In this document: in pieces, positions 31,488 to 40,753 of the stretch | Numbering within the stretch: position 1 is the first letter of the stretch | Layout: each line of letters opens with the position of its first letter | Assembly (NCBI RefSeq): GCF_004765815.2 | Contig: NZ_SBIS02000011.1 | Location: 62,001-126,000, forward strand | Source of the DNA: Halorussus salinus | GTDB taxonomy: Archaea > Halobacteriota > Halobacteria > Halobacteriales > Haladaptataceae | Length of the DNA: 64,000 nt | Reading direction: 5' to 3' | Program-made: the position numbers and the translations under genes | The notes under the pieces: generated by a model | What the model was told of the DNA's origin: nothing | Seen by the model: the letters and a program-made list of their open reading frames with translations, nothing else | The model's database searches: none

Positions 31488-32699
31488 CTACTCCTCGCGT
31501 TCGGGCACGTCGCCGAGGGCCGCGAGACCGTCGATGTTGTTGGCGGTAAAGAACACGGCCCCATCGACCAGCACCGGCGGTGACGTTACGTCGTCGTGGA
31601 AGTTCGAATCGAGCGCGTAGTACCAGCGCATCTCTCCCGAGTCGCGATGGAACGCGCTGATCGTCTTCTCGTTGGGTTCGAACTCGGGGGCGTCGAGCGG
31701 GAACACGACCGTTTCGGTCCCGACACAGATTCCCGAGTCGTAGACCGGCGTGTCGCGACGCCATCGCTCCGCTCCGGTTTCGCTATCGACCGCGACGGCA
31801 CCGGACTCGCTGGTGACGAACAGGGTCCCGTCGGCGGCGGCGACCGTCCGAGGAGCCACCTCCTCACCGAACGAGACGAGTTCACAGCACCGGTCGCCGG
31901 TCTCCTCGTCGTAGACCACGAGCGTCCGGTCGTCGGAGACGACCACTCCCTCTCGGGTCGCGACGGGCGCGGCGGATTCGGGCACGGACGCGAGTTCGCT
32001 CCGCCAGCGCTCCGAGCCGTCCTCCAGCGAGAGGGCAACGAGCGACGGCGCTCCGTCCACGCTTCCAACTGCGAACACGCGCCCGTCGTACACCGCGGGC
32101 GAACGGACGAGTCGGCGTACCGCGTCGGTCTCCCAGCGTCGCTCCCCGTTCGCCGCCCGAAACGCCTCGATGCCCTCGTCGGAACCGACCAGTACGGTTT
32201 CGGTGGCCTCGTCCGCGACGAGCAGTTCCGAAAAGTCGAGTCCGTTCGTCGTCGCCCTCCAGACCCGCTCGCCCGTTCGGGAGTCGAGTCCGACGAGTTC
32301 CGTGTCGTACGCCACGACACATCGGTCGCCGACGACGACGGTCGCGTTCTCCCCGCTGGCGTCGAGGGTGGTCCGCCACCGTTCGGTGCCGTCCTGCGCG
32401 TCGAGTGCGATAGCGCTCCCGTCGTTGCTGGGGTCGAAGTTCGTCGTGTACACCGTCCCGTCGGAAACGACAGGTTGCCAGCGTGTGAAGGCCTCCGATG
32501 TCCACGCTAAGTTTCCCCGCGATGGTGCGGAGACGTTCGTCGCGAACGTGTTCGCCCCGTCGGCGCCGTACTGTGTCCACGCTCCCGTGGGAGCGTCCGG
32601 CAAAGACGTATCCGAGTCCGACGACGGAAGCATCGACAGACAGCCCGAGGAGGCACTCGCGCCGACGACAGCCGTCGAGAGGAACGTCCTTCGGTTCAC
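31488..32699 (-). CDS. PQQ-type beta-propeller lipoprotein (BamB-like)
   Basis: A 403-residue extracellular protein. GTG start, Tat motif NRRTFLSTAVVG and lipobox SSGCLS give a membrane-anchored lipoprotein. The rest is a seven- or eight-bladed propeller with repeats of the type ALDAQDGTERWRTTLDASGE, GLDSRTGERVWRATTNGL and AVDSETGAERWRRDTP. These lack the residues needed to call a PQQ dehydrogenase, so a scaffold or binding role is likelier. Monocistronic with its own TATA box. Confidence 0.85.
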   Translation of the reverse strand: MNRRTFLSTAVVGASASSGCLSMLPSSDSDTSLPDAPTGAWTQYGADGANTFATNVSAPSRGNLAWTSEAFTRWQPVVSDGTVYTTNFDPSNDGSAIALDAQDGTERWRTTLDASGENATVVVGDRCVVAYDTELVGLDSRTGERVWRATTNGLDFSELLVADEATETVLVGSDEGIEAFRAANGERRWETDAVRRLVRSPAVYDGRVFAVGSVDGAPSLVALSLEDGSERWRSELASVPESAAPVATREGVVVSDDRTLVVYDEETGDRCCELVSFGEEVAPRTVAAADGTLFVTSESGAVAVDSETGAERWRRDTPVYDSGICVGTETVVFPLDAPEFEPNEKTISAFHRDSGEMRWYYALDSNFHDDVTSPPVLVDGAVFFTANNIDGLAALGDVPEREE

Positions 32700-32718
32700 A
32701 TCTGGAGAGTAGAATGCT

Positions 32719-32730
32719 AATTTTATAACC
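32719..32730 (-). promoter_or_regulatory. TATA box of the propeller lipoprotein gene
   Basis: GGTTATAAAATT on the minus strand, centred about 26 bases before the GTG at 32699; supports the GTG start. Confidence 0.55.
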
Positions 32731-32813
32731 TTTCTTCCCGCGTAGCGGTCGTCGGCCGAGCCGGAACGACCGCCGGGTGACGACGAGAGCGGTCAGCGAC
32801 GCTCCGGCCGTGG

Positions 32814-34124
32814 CTACAGATTGTTGATCGCTCCGCGAGAGTAGGCCCCGGCGAACCACATGCAAGCGTACGCCGAGTTTTCCACGAAGTCGTCCCAGTC
32901 GTCACGGTTGTTGGGACCGTTGTTGACGATGGTCTCGTAGACCTGTTCGGAGTAGTTCGTCGAGTCGTTCGCTATCGCCTTGCACGCTTCTTCCATCGAG
33001 CCGTCCCACTGCGGGTTGTTTGTGCCCTCGTCGAACCTCTCGGAGAAGTCCTTCGAGGTGTCGCTGGCGTTGTTCCAGTTGTCCTGAATGAAGCGTTTGT
33101 ACGCGTAATGAATCGTACCTTGCGTGTCCAGTACCTGCGGTCCGATCGAGCCGGTGTGCAGGGGCTGGGACATGTCCTGCAGGAAGTGGAACGACCGCCC
33201 GAGTTCGTCGATGTTGGTGTAGGACCCGATGGTGGCGTTCTCCCAGTGGGCTTGGGCATCCTGTGGTGCGGCTCCGATGAGTTCCACTTCGAGCAGGGTG
33301 ATCGACGGTGGCAGGACTATCGAGAGGAGGCCGGTGACCTCGAACTCCTCTCCTCCCGGAACGTACATGTGATGGGGGCTGGCCGAGTCGTCGATGTCTC
33401 GGATGGCCCGCCGGAGATCGTCCTCGACCGCGCTGAGAGAGATATCGACCAGATCGAATCTGTCGCCCAAGTTCACCCAGCCGTCGGAACAGACCCGGCA
33501 CTTTTGGTCCCACTGGTCGGGGTCGGTCGATGCGTCTTTCAGGTCGTCGGCCGAGTTGTCGTAGGCAGTGCCCTGAACTGCACGGCCCGCCATTTTCCGG
33601 TGAATCGTCCCGGAGTGCATCGGTTCGACCCCCGACTGGGCCTCCCGTTGCAGGCCAGCGCTCACGCTGTCGGCGACGCTTTTGACGGCTTCCTTTCCGC
33701 TCTTCGACCCTTCCAGCGTGTCCTTTCCGATCTTCGTCTCCTGTAGCGAGGGAACTGCCGGTTCGGCGAGGTGATAGGTGAGTTCCCGGTCGTTTTGTTC
33801 GTCCCGTTCGAGTTCCACCTCGTAGGCCGAACGCAACGCGTCTATCATCTCCTGTTGTCGGGTTACGTCCGTTCTCACGGGTGATTTCTTCAACAGCTCG
33901 CCGATTCTGTCGCGATCGACGGTCAGCAACCACCACAGGTGGCCGACGGCGTCGCGAACGTCGTCTCCGACCGTTTTGTACTCGAAGTCGAACGGTGGCT
34001 CCGAGAGTTCCGCCACCGTGCCCTGTCTGGTCGCCGCGTTGCCGACTCCCGTAGCACCTGCGAAGGCCGCGGTGCCGCCGATCGCTTTCAACACGGTTCG
34101 CCGAGAGGTTTTTTCAGACTCCAT
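32814..34124 (-). CDS. secreted zinc-dependent phospholipase C / S1-P1 nuclease-like protein
   Basis: A 436-residue Tat-exported protein (SRRTVLKAIGGTAAFAGAT). The sequence GRSFHFLQDMSQPLHTGSIG places His313, Asp317 and His323 with the 4- and 6-residue spacings of the zinc ligands in bacterial phospholipase C (H118, D122, H128 in Bacillus cereus). Twenty residues on, IHYAYKRFIQDNW resembles the next ligand pair H-x3-E, but Lys stands where Glu is expected. An extra CRVCSDGW motif and a MHSGTIHRKM segment are present. Likely a secreted lipase, nuclease or an inactive relative. It has lower GC wording than its neighbours (more Asn, Lys), hinting at transfer. Confidence 0.6.
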   Translation of the reverse strand: MESEKTSRRTVLKAIGGTAAFAGATGVGNAATRQGTVAELSEPPFDFEYKTVGDDVRDAVGHLWWLLTVDRDRIGELLKKSPVRTDVTRQQEMIDALRSAYEVELERDEQNDRELTYHLAEPAVPSLQETKIGKDTLEGSKSGKEAVKSVADSVSAGLQREAQSGVEPMHSGTIHRKMAGRAVQGTAYDNSADDLKDASTDPDQWDQKCRVCSDGWVNLGDRFDLVDISLSAVEDDLRRAIRDIDDSASPHHMYVPGGEEFEVTGLLSIVLPPSITLLEVELIGAAPQDAQAHWENATIGSYTNIDELGRSFHFLQDMSQPLHTGSIGPQVLDTQGTIHYAYKRFIQDNWNNASDTSKDFSERFDEGTNNPQWDGSMEEACKAIANDSTNYSEQVYETIVNNGPNNRDDWDDFVENSAYACMWFAGAYSRGAINNL

Positions 34125-34139
34125 ATTAGATTAATTGAA

Positions 34140-34158
34140 GTATATATAGATAAAATTA
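34140..34158 (-). promoter_or_regulatory. AT-rich promoter of the phospholipase C-like gene
   Basis: TAATTTTATCTATATATAC on the minus strand, 16-34 bases before the ATG at 34124. Confidence 0.5.
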
Positions 34159-34167
34159 ATGGTTAGG

Positions 34168-34187
34168 ACTATGCTTTGTAGCATAGT
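34168..34187. promoter_or_regulatory. hairpin just upstream of the phospholipase C-like promoter
   Basis: ACTATGCT, loop TTGT, AGCATAGT: a perfect 8-base-pair inverted repeat ten bases upstream of the TATA region. Could be an operator. The rest of the 290-base gap to the tRNA gene holds nothing I can support. Confidence 0.35.
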
Positions 34188-34415
34188 ATCGGCTCCGCAC
34201 GTGGTCGCCCGAAGACAGCGGAAGCAGTTCTCCACTGTCGTCTGCTCCGAGGGTACCGTTCTCACCGTCGGCCGTCAGCGAACCCACGACGGAGCAACCG
34301 CCGTCCGACAGTTGGAGAAGCCGCCCGCTCGGCGAGACTGCCTCCGACTGCGAGAAACGAATCCGCCGAGCGAACGACACCGAATCCGACGACCCCGAGC
34401 AGGACGAAAACTGGA

Positions 34416-34490
34416 TGGGCCCTGACGGATTCGAACCATCGACCACTCGGTTATGAGCCGAGCGCTCTAACCAGACTGAGCTAAGGGCCC
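34416..34490 (-). tRNA. tRNA with CAU anticodon, probably tRNA-Ile2
   Basis: A 75-nucleotide cloverleaf: acceptor GGGCCCT/AGGGCCC, anticodon stem CTCGG/CCGAG with loop CTCATAA (anticodon CAT), T stem GATGG/CCGTC, discriminator A. There is no intron and no encoded CCA. G1-C72 excludes the initiator type. Haloferax volcanii elongator tRNA-Met carries an intron and its Ile tRNAs share a GGGCCC acceptor, so the Ile2 type, read as AUA after agmatidine modification, is favoured; elongator Met remains possible. Confidence 0.93.
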
Positions 34491-34742
34491 GTCGGATACA
34501 CGTTTTCCGTCGGACCCTTTTAGCCTATCGTTTCTGGTGATACGGACGGCTTTCGGGGGACGGGAGTGCGGGTCTCCTCCGACCGAAGCGTCGGGCGAAC
34601 GAAAGTTCCCGAACGACGAGTCGCTACGTCTCGCTTCCGAGCGTGCGACTCGTCCGCTCGACTCCCCGTCGAGGAGACCCCGGTACTCGCGGATGGAAGT
34701 CGTTCGGAGATAGCTCCTCGCGCGATGTCCGTGAGAAAGTAG

Positions 34743-34815
34743 CGCCGCCGCCAGGGCTCGAACCTGGGACAACCTGGGTAACAACCAGGTGCTCTACCAT
34801 CTGAGCTACGGCGGC
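34743..34815 (-). tRNA. tRNA-Asn (GTT)
   Basis: A 73-nucleotide cloverleaf: acceptor GCCGCCG/CGGCGGC, anticodon stem CCTGG/CCAGG with loop TTGTTAC (anticodon GTT), T loop TTCGAGC, discriminator G. No intron and no encoded CCA. The CCA-adding enzyme gene starts 135 bases away on the other strand. Confidence 0.97.
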
Positions 34816-34949
34816 TTTTCGCTGCATTTGGTCTTATGCGCGAGTCATTTGATAGGGCTTTCGTTTTCGCCCGAAGGGAGTCAGTCGTTGACGAGGCAGG
34901 GCCGGGCGAGGCGACACGTTTTCGGCCGGGGGCCGAGAATCCACGGTCG

Positions 34950-36323
34950 ATGACCGGCGAGGAGACCGACGAGAAATTCGAGGCGGTGGTTCGGCGGGTC
35001 GGCGAGCGAATCGACCCCGACGAGCGCGAGCGCGAGCGAATGTGCGACGCCGTGGCCGCGCTGACCGAGCGTGCGGAAGACGCCATCGCCGACCTGCCCG
35101 TCTCCGGCGACGCGATTCAGGTCGGGAGTACCGCCCGCGGGACGTGGATTAGCGGCGACCGGGACATCGACCTGTTCGTGCGGTTTCCCGCCGACGTGGA
35201 CCGCGAGGAGCTAGAGTCCTACGGGCTGGCGGTCGGCCACGCCGTCCTGCCGGAGGGCCGCGAGGACTTCGCCGAACACCCCTACGTGACCGGCGAGTTC
35301 GACGGCTTCGACGTGGACCTCGTGCCCTGCTACCGTCTCGACTCGGCGACCGAGATTCAGTCCGCAGTAGACCGGACGCCGTTCCACAACGAGTACCTGA
35401 ACGAACGCATCGACGCCGACCTCGCCGGGGAAGTGCGCCTGTTCAAGCAGTTCTTGAAAGGCATCGGCGCGTACGGGAGCGACCTCCGGACCCGCGGGTT
35501 CTCGGGCTACCTGACCGAACTCCTCGTCGTGGAGTACGGGAGTTTCCGCGCGGTAATCGAGGCCGCGGCCGACGAGTGGCACCCTCCGGTCCGGTTCGAC
35601 CCCGAGGACCACGCCACCGCAACGTTCGAGGACCCGCTAGTCGTCGTGGACCCGACCGACCCCGAGCGCAACGTGGCGGCGGTCTGCGCCGCCGAGAACG
35701 TCGCGCGCCTCCAGCACTACGCGCGGGACCTCCTCGGCGACCCCCGCGACGAGCTATTCTTCCCCGACGAGGCCGACCTCCTCGACGCGGCGGCGGTCCG
35801 CGATGCGGTCCGGGACCGCGCGACGACCCCGGTCGCGGTGCGCTTCGACGCGCCCGACGTGGTCGAGGACCAACTCTACCCCCAACTCCGGAAGTCGCTC
35901 GCTGGCGTCCGCGACGAGTTGTCGCGCCGGGGGTTCGACCCGCTCCGGGCCGAGGCGTTCGCCGCCGATTCGGCGGTTCTCCTCGTGGAGTTGGAGGTCG
36001 CCGAGCGCCCCGCGGTCGAGCGCCACGAGGGGCCGCCGGTCCACGTCCGACAGCACGCCGAGGGCTTCTTCGGGAAGTATGCGGACGACCCCGACGCCTA
36101 CGGCCCCTTCATCGATGGCGACCGCTACGTCGTGGAGCGCGACCGGGAGTTCGAGACCGCCGAGGAGTTCCTGCGGAGCGACGCGCTGTTCGACGTGGCG
36201 CTGGGCGTCCACGTCGAGTCGGCGCTCGAAGACGGCTACGACGTGCTGGTCGGCGACGAGGTCGCGCAACTGGCCGACGAGTTCGGCGCGCGACTGGCCG
36301 ACTACTTCGACCCCGCGCCGTGA
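34950..36323 (+). CDS. cca: CCA tRNA nucleotidyltransferase, archaeal class I
   Basis: A 457-residue enzyme that adds or repairs the 3' CCA of tRNAs from CTP and ATP without a template. The nucleotidyltransferase signature VGSTARGTWISGDRDIDLFV has the GS...DxD catalytic pattern; the archaeal tail regions RLFKQFLKGIGAYGSDLRTR and HAEGFFGKYADDPDAYGPFI follow. I start at ATG 34950, where the conserved EKFEAVVRRVGERIDPDE opening begins; an in-frame ATG 38 codons upstream would overlap the tRNA-Asn promoter region. Neighbouring tRNA genes lack encoded CCA and need this activity. Confidence 0.93.
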   Translation: MTGEETDEKFEAVVRRVGERIDPDERERERMCDAVAALTERAEDAIADLPVSGDAIQVGSTARGTWISGDRDIDLFVRFPADVDREELESYGLAVGHAVLPEGREDFAEHPYVTGEFDGFDVDLVPCYRLDSATEIQSAVDRTPFHNEYLNERIDADLAGEVRLFKQFLKGIGAYGSDLRTRGFSGYLTELLVVEYGSFRAVIEAAADEWHPPVRFDPEDHATATFEDPLVVVDPTDPERNVAAVCAAENVARLQHYARDLLGDPRDELFFPDEADLLDAAAVRDAVRDRATTPVAVRFDAPDVVEDQLYPQLRKSLAGVRDELSRRGFDPLRAEAFAADSAVLLVELEVAERPAVERHEGPPVHVRQHAEGFFGKYADDPDAYGPFIDGDRYVVERDREFETAEEFLRSDALFDVALGVHVESALEDGYDVLVGDEVAQLADEFGARLADYFDPAP

Positions 36324-36426
36324 GACGGTCAGTTCCGACCACCGACGAGGCGCGTTGAATACGCCCGAGTGTGTCCGAATCCGTCCCGGAGATTCATGCT
36401 CCGGCCCGCCGTCTCCGTGAGAGGGA

Positions 36427-39156
36427 ATGACAGGGAGACGGATTTCGATACTGCTCGTCGCGGCGGCGCTGGTCGTCTGGCCCGTCGCGGGCGCGGCGAG
36501 CCCCGGGGGCGGAGCGAGCGACGAGCGAGCGACCGGCGCGTTCGGGGTGCAGGCCGCGAACGGACCGACCGAAATCGACTCGTGTACGACGATTACCGAG
36601 TCCGGTCGATACGTCCTCGCCGACGACGTGGAGAGTAACGCGAGCAGTCCCTGCGTGCGGATTCGCGCCAGCAACGTCGTGCTGGACGGTGCGGGCAACG
36701 CGCTCGTCGGGTCGGCGACCATCGACGCCGAGAGCGTCCGCGACCGGTTCTTCCGGGGACTGGAGAATCCCCTCGACCCGCGGGCCTCGGTCGGCGTGGC
36801 CGTGAGCGCGAATCGGCCGCTATCGAACGTCACCGTGGCGAATCTCACGGTTCGGAACTGGCGGTGGGGAATTGTCGCCGACGGCCTCCGAGGAGGCCGG
36901 GTCGCGGGCGTCCGCGCGACCGAGACCGCCTTCGGCGTCGCGGCCTTCCGCTCGCCCCGGTTCCGCGTGACCGAGACCACGGCGGCGGACAACGCGGTCT
37001 TCGGCGTCGGCGTCTTCGGCGGGCCGGGCGCGACCGTCACGACCGTCACCGCCAGCGGGAACGGCGTCGCTGGCGTCTATCTCGGGCAGGGGCGGAACGG
37101 CGTGGTCGCCGACGTGACCGCGCGGGACAGCGAGTTGGCGGGCCTCCTGTTGGACCGGACCCGCGGGGCGACGGTCCGCGACGTGGAGACCGCGGGGAGT
37201 CGATTCGGCGTCTACCTCTTCGAGACCCGGACCAGCGAGGTCGTCGGCGCGACCGCGACGCAGGCCCGGACCGCGGGCGTCTACGCGCTCAACGCGACCG
37301 GACCGCGAATCACCGACACCGAAGCGACGAACAACGGTCTCGCGGGACTCCTCCTGCAGGGCACCGTCGGCGCGGAGGTCACGACGACCAACGCCTCGCG
37401 AAACCGCTACGGCGTCTACCTCTTCTTCGCGGAGGACACCGGCGTCACCGACTCGACCGCCAACGACGGCGTGATGGGCGTGTTCGTCCGGAACGCGACC
37501 GACGCCGCGGTGCTGAACAACACCGTCCTCGACAACAGTTTCGACGGAATCTACGCCGAGAACTCGACCGACGTGCGAGTCGAGAACAACCGCGACGGCG
37601 CGCTCGTCATCGAGTCCACGGGCAACGAGAGCCTCGGCGAGGAGGGCGGCTACGCCGCGAACGCGACCATCGACGTGAACCAGTCGGACGGACTCACCGA
37701 CGAGGAGCTACGCGCCTACGTCTACCGGGCCATCGCCCGCGCCGAGGAGTTGCGCGGACTGGAGTTCGAGGAGTCGTTCTCGATAGAAGTCGTCACGCAG
37801 GAGGAACTCCGGCGGCGGAACGCGGTCGAACCCGAGCAGTCGGCGACCGTCGCGGCGTGGGAGAACCAGCTCTGGGAGGCGCTGTTCGTCGTCGGCGAGG
37901 ACCGCAACTCGACGCAAGTGACGGAGAACGAGTCGGGGCGCGTCGCGGGGTTCTACAACTTCTACGCCGACAAGATGGTCATCGTCTCCGACGACGACCC
38001 GCCGACGGTCAGTAGCACGACGCTGGTCCACGAAATCGTCCACGCGCTACAGGACCAGCACTTCGACCTGACCAGCGACCAACTCCGGCCCCGGACCGAG
38101 GACGCGATTCGCGCCCGGAGCGGGCTGGTCGAGGGCGACGCCAGATTCGTCGAGGAGCGATTCGAACAGCTCTGTGGCGTCGTCTGGAACTGCGTGCAGG
38201 TCGAATCCGAGGAGCCGCCGGGCGGCGAGATTTCGCCGACGCGCAACTTCGCGTTCCGCCAGCTAATTCTGGCTCCCTACTCGGACGGTCCGAACTACGT
38301 CGCCACCCTCCGGAGCGAGGACGGCTGGCAGGCGGTCAACGACGCCTACGAGACGCCGCCGAACTCGACCGAGCAGTTCGTCCACCCCGAGCGCCGGACC
38401 GAGGAGCCGATTTCCATCGACTACGAGGACACCGCCACCGCGGGGTGGGAGAAGTTCGAGCAGTCGAATCTCTCGTTCAGCGGCGTGAACGCCACCACGA
38501 CCGTCGGCGAGGTCGGCATCTTCACCATGTTCTGGTATCAGGGCTACGAGTACGGCAACGAAATCGTCGGCGTGAACGATCACCTCTACCCGAACGACGC
38601 GACGTTCGACTGGTTCGACTACACCGCCGACCCCTCCGAGGGGTGGGGCAACGACGTGCTGGTGCCCTACCAGCGGGAGACCGCCGACGGCACCGACTAC
38701 GGCTACGTCTGGCGGACCGCGTGGGACACCGACCGCGACGCCGACGAGTTCCACCGGGCGTATCTGGACCTCTTGGACGGACAGGGAGCCGAGCGCGTCG
38801 CTCCGAACACGTGGGTCGTCCGGTCGGGACCGTTCGCCGACGCCTTCCGGGTCGTCCGCGAGGGGTCGAACGTGACCGTCGTGAACGCGCCGACGGTCGA
38901 TGCGCTCGGGGACCTGCGGCCCGGTCTCGGTCCCGAGTCGGGCGAGCGAGCGACCGCGACGACCACCGGAGCGCGCGAGACGACGACCGGCGAGAACCGG
39001 ACCGCTGGAACCGCGACGACGACCGGCGAAAACGCGACTACTATCGCCGCAAACGCGGCCACGACCACCGCCGAAAACGCAACCGTGACGACTACCGGCG
39101 AAAACGCGGCCACGACCACCGCCGAAAACGCGACCGTGACGGCCACTGGCGAGTAA
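36427..39156 (+). CDS. secreted Hvo_1808-like surface protein with NosD-type beta-helix and HExxH site
   Basis: A 909-residue exported protein. Signal peptide SILLVAAALVVWPVAGAASP; residues about 45-400 form a right-handed parallel beta-helix of NosD type (ASNVVLDGAGNALVGSATI, then repeated RVTETTAADNAVFGVGVFGG-like turns); residues about 410-840 match the Hvo_1808 surface-protein region, with TLVHEIVHALQDQHFDL giving HEIVH at residue 535, a possible zinc protease site. The last 80 residues are Thr/Glu/Asn-rich repeats (TTTGENATT) with many glycosylation sequons. No C-terminal anchor is present although a Thr-rich stalk normally precedes one. Confidence 0.82.
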   Translation: MTGRRISILLVAAALVVWPVAGAASPGGGASDERATGAFGVQAANGPTEIDSCTTITESGRYVLADDVESNASSPCVRIRASNVVLDGAGNALVGSATIDAESVRDRFFRGLENPLDPRASVGVAVSANRPLSNVTVANLTVRNWRWGIVADGLRGGRVAGVRATETAFGVAAFRSPRFRVTETTAADNAVFGVGVFGGPGATVTTVTASGNGVAGVYLGQGRNGVVADVTARDSELAGLLLDRTRGATVRDVETAGSRFGVYLFETRTSEVVGATATQARTAGVYALNATGPRITDTEATNNGLAGLLLQGTVGAEVTTTNASRNRYGVYLFFAEDTGVTDSTANDGVMGVFVRNATDAAVLNNTVLDNSFDGIYAENSTDVRVENNRDGALVIESTGNESLGEEGGYAANATIDVNQSDGLTDEELRAYVYRAIARAEELRGLEFEESFSIEVVTQEELRRRNAVEPEQSATVAAWENQLWEALFVVGEDRNSTQVTENESGRVAGFYNFYADKMVIVSDDDPPTVSSTTLVHEIVHALQDQHFDLTSDQLRPRTEDAIRARSGLVEGDARFVEERFEQLCGVVWNCVQVESEEPPGGEISPTRNFAFRQLILAPYSDGPNYVATLRSEDGWQAVNDAYETPPNSTEQFVHPERRTEEPISIDYEDTATAGWEKFEQSNLSFSGVNATTTVGEVGIFTMFWYQGYEYGNEIVGVNDHLYPNDATFDWFDYTADPSEGWGNDVLVPYQRETADGTDYGYVWRTAWDTDRDADEFHRAYLDLLDGQGAERVAPNTWVVRSGPFADAFRVVREGSNVTVVNAPTVDALGDLRPGLGPESGERATATTTGARETTTGENRTAGTATTTGENATTIAANAATTTAENATVTTTGENAATTTAENATVTATGE

Positions 39157-39174
39157 TCTCGAAATCGAGGAGCC

Positions 39175-39456
39175 TCAGAACCCGAGAATCTCGTCGGCGC
39201 GCTCGCGCTTCTCGTCGTCGTCCATCCCGTCGGTGGCGAACGAGCCTTGGGGCATCCAGCCGTCTATCTCGTACAGCAGGACGTGGGCGGTCCCGTCCGT
39301 TTCGAGGACCCACGCGTCCACCATGTTCTCGCGCTCGTTGACCCCGCTTCGGAGCGGTTCGACCCACTCCACGGCGTCGCCGTCCGCGAGACCGTCGAGT
39401 TCCGACTGCTTCATCGCCCGGTCCGGAAGCGATTCGAGGACGCTCTGTTCGGACAT
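39175..39456 (-). CDS. small haloarchaeal hypothetical protein
   Basis: A 93-residue acidic cytoplasmic protein beginning MSEQSVLESLPDRAMKQSEL, with a beta-rich middle (MVDAWVLETDGTAHVLLYEI) and a helical end. No motif identifies a function. It converges with the surface-protein gene at 18 bases and is divergent from the HtrA-like gene. Confidence 0.7.
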   Translation of the reverse strand: MSEQSVLESLPDRAMKQSELDGLADGDAVEWVEPLRSGVNERENMVDAWVLETDGTAHVLLYEIDGWMPQGSFATDGMDDDEKRERADEILGF

Positions 39457-39561
39457 GACCGTCGGTTGAGGGAGCGAGGCTAAAAGTCCCGTCGGTAGCG
39501 GAGCGACCGAGTTCCCGACCGGCCCGCACTTTCTTTGTGGTTCCGGCCGTCTCGGTTCCCG

Positions 39562-40695
39562 ATGCACGGACAGACGCGTGTACTCGTCGGAGTAGTCGTC
39601 GTGATGCTCCTCGGAATGGGACCGGTGGGGGCGGTGGGACCGGCAGGGGAAATAGGTCACGCAGGGGAAGCGAGACCAGCGGGAGACGTTGGGGTATCGC
39701 CGAGCGAAGACACCGCGAGACAGCAGGTGTCGTGTGACTACGAATCGCTGTACGACCGGACGATAGGCTCGGTCGTCTCGGTGCGGGTGTTGACCGGGCA
39801 AGGACAGGGACTCGGCTCCGGGTTCGTCTACGACGACGAGGGCCACGTCGTCACGAACCAACACGTCGTCGGGAACGCCTCAACGGTCGAGGTCCAGTTC
39901 AACCGCGGGCAGTGGCGCACCGCCGAGGTCGTCGGGACGGACGTGTACAGCGACCTCGCGGTGCTGGACGTGAACCGCGTGCCGGACTACGCGACGCCGC
40001 TCGAACTCGCGGACGACGCGCCCGAGCAGGGCCAACCGGTCGGCGCGCTCGGGAGTCCGCTCGGCTTCGACGCCACCATCACGGACGGCATCGTCAGCGG
40101 GACCAATCGGTCGCTCCCCGCTGGCGGGCCGGAGGGACCGCTGTTCACCATCCCGAACACTGTCCAGACTACCGCGGCCATCAACCCCGGTAACTCCGGC
40201 GGGCCGCTGGTGAACTGCGAGGGACAGGTCGTCGGCGTCAACACCGCGACCCTCGCCGAGAGCGAGAACACTGGGTTCGCGGTCCCGGCGAGTCGAGTCG
40301 CGCGCGTCGTCCCGGCGCTCATCGAGAACGGGTCGTACGCCCACTCGTACCTCGGTATCTCCTCGGTTGACGTGTCGCCGCTCGTCGCGCAAGGGAACGA
40401 CCTCGACGTGACCCGCGGCGTGCTGGTCCGTGAGGTCCTGCCGGGCGGTCCCGCCGACGGCGTGTTGCAGGGCGACACCGGGACCGCACAGGTCCAAGGC
40501 GTCGAGGTGCCCCGCGGCGGCGACGTGATTCTCGCCATCGACGGCAACCGGATTCGCTCGGGCGAGGACCTGTCGAGCTATCTCACGCAGACTCGACCCG
40601 GCCAGACGGTGACGATGACCATCCTGCGCGACGGCGAGCGGATGCGGGTCCAAGTCGAGTTGGGCGAGCGTCCGGAACCGGGCGAGGAGTTGTAG
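39562..40695 (+). CDS. secreted HtrA/DegP-type serine protease with one PDZ domain
   Basis: A 377-residue S1C protease. Signal peptide VLVGVVVVMLLGMGPVGAVG, then the trypsin-like domain with catalytic His in VVTNQHVVGNAS, Asp in VYSDLAVLDVN and Ser in INPGNSGGPLVNCEG, all present. A single PDZ domain follows (GVLVREVLPGGPADGVLQGD). Role: degradation or quality control of surface proteins. I start at ATG 39562, the codon that leaves a normal signal peptide; an in-frame codon nine residues earlier adds only a hydrophilic lead. Confidence 0.92.
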   Translation: MHGQTRVLVGVVVVMLLGMGPVGAVGPAGEIGHAGEARPAGDVGVSPSEDTARQQVSCDYESLYDRTIGSVVSVRVLTGQGQGLGSGFVYDDEGHVVTNQHVVGNASTVEVQFNRGQWRTAEVVGTDVYSDLAVLDVNRVPDYATPLELADDAPEQGQPVGALGSPLGFDATITDGIVSGTNRSLPAGGPEGPLFTIPNTVQTTAAINPGNSGGPLVNCEGQVVGVNTATLAESENTGFAVPASRVARVVPALIENGSYAHSYLGISSVDVSPLVAQGNDLDVTRGVLVREVLPGGPADGVLQGDTGTAQVQGVEVPRGGDVILAIDGNRIRSGEDLSSYLTQTRPGQTVTMTILRDGERMRVQVELGERPEPGEEL

Positions 40696-40753
40696 GAGAG
40701 CGCGAGAACTCCTCGCGGAGACGCGGCGTTCTTTTCACCGCAATCGGCCGCCG

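Noticed and set aside
31488-32699. PQQ-dependent alcohol dehydrogenase
   Set aside because: Only the propeller repeats are present; the length is too short and catalytic residues of quinoprotein dehydrogenases are not visible.
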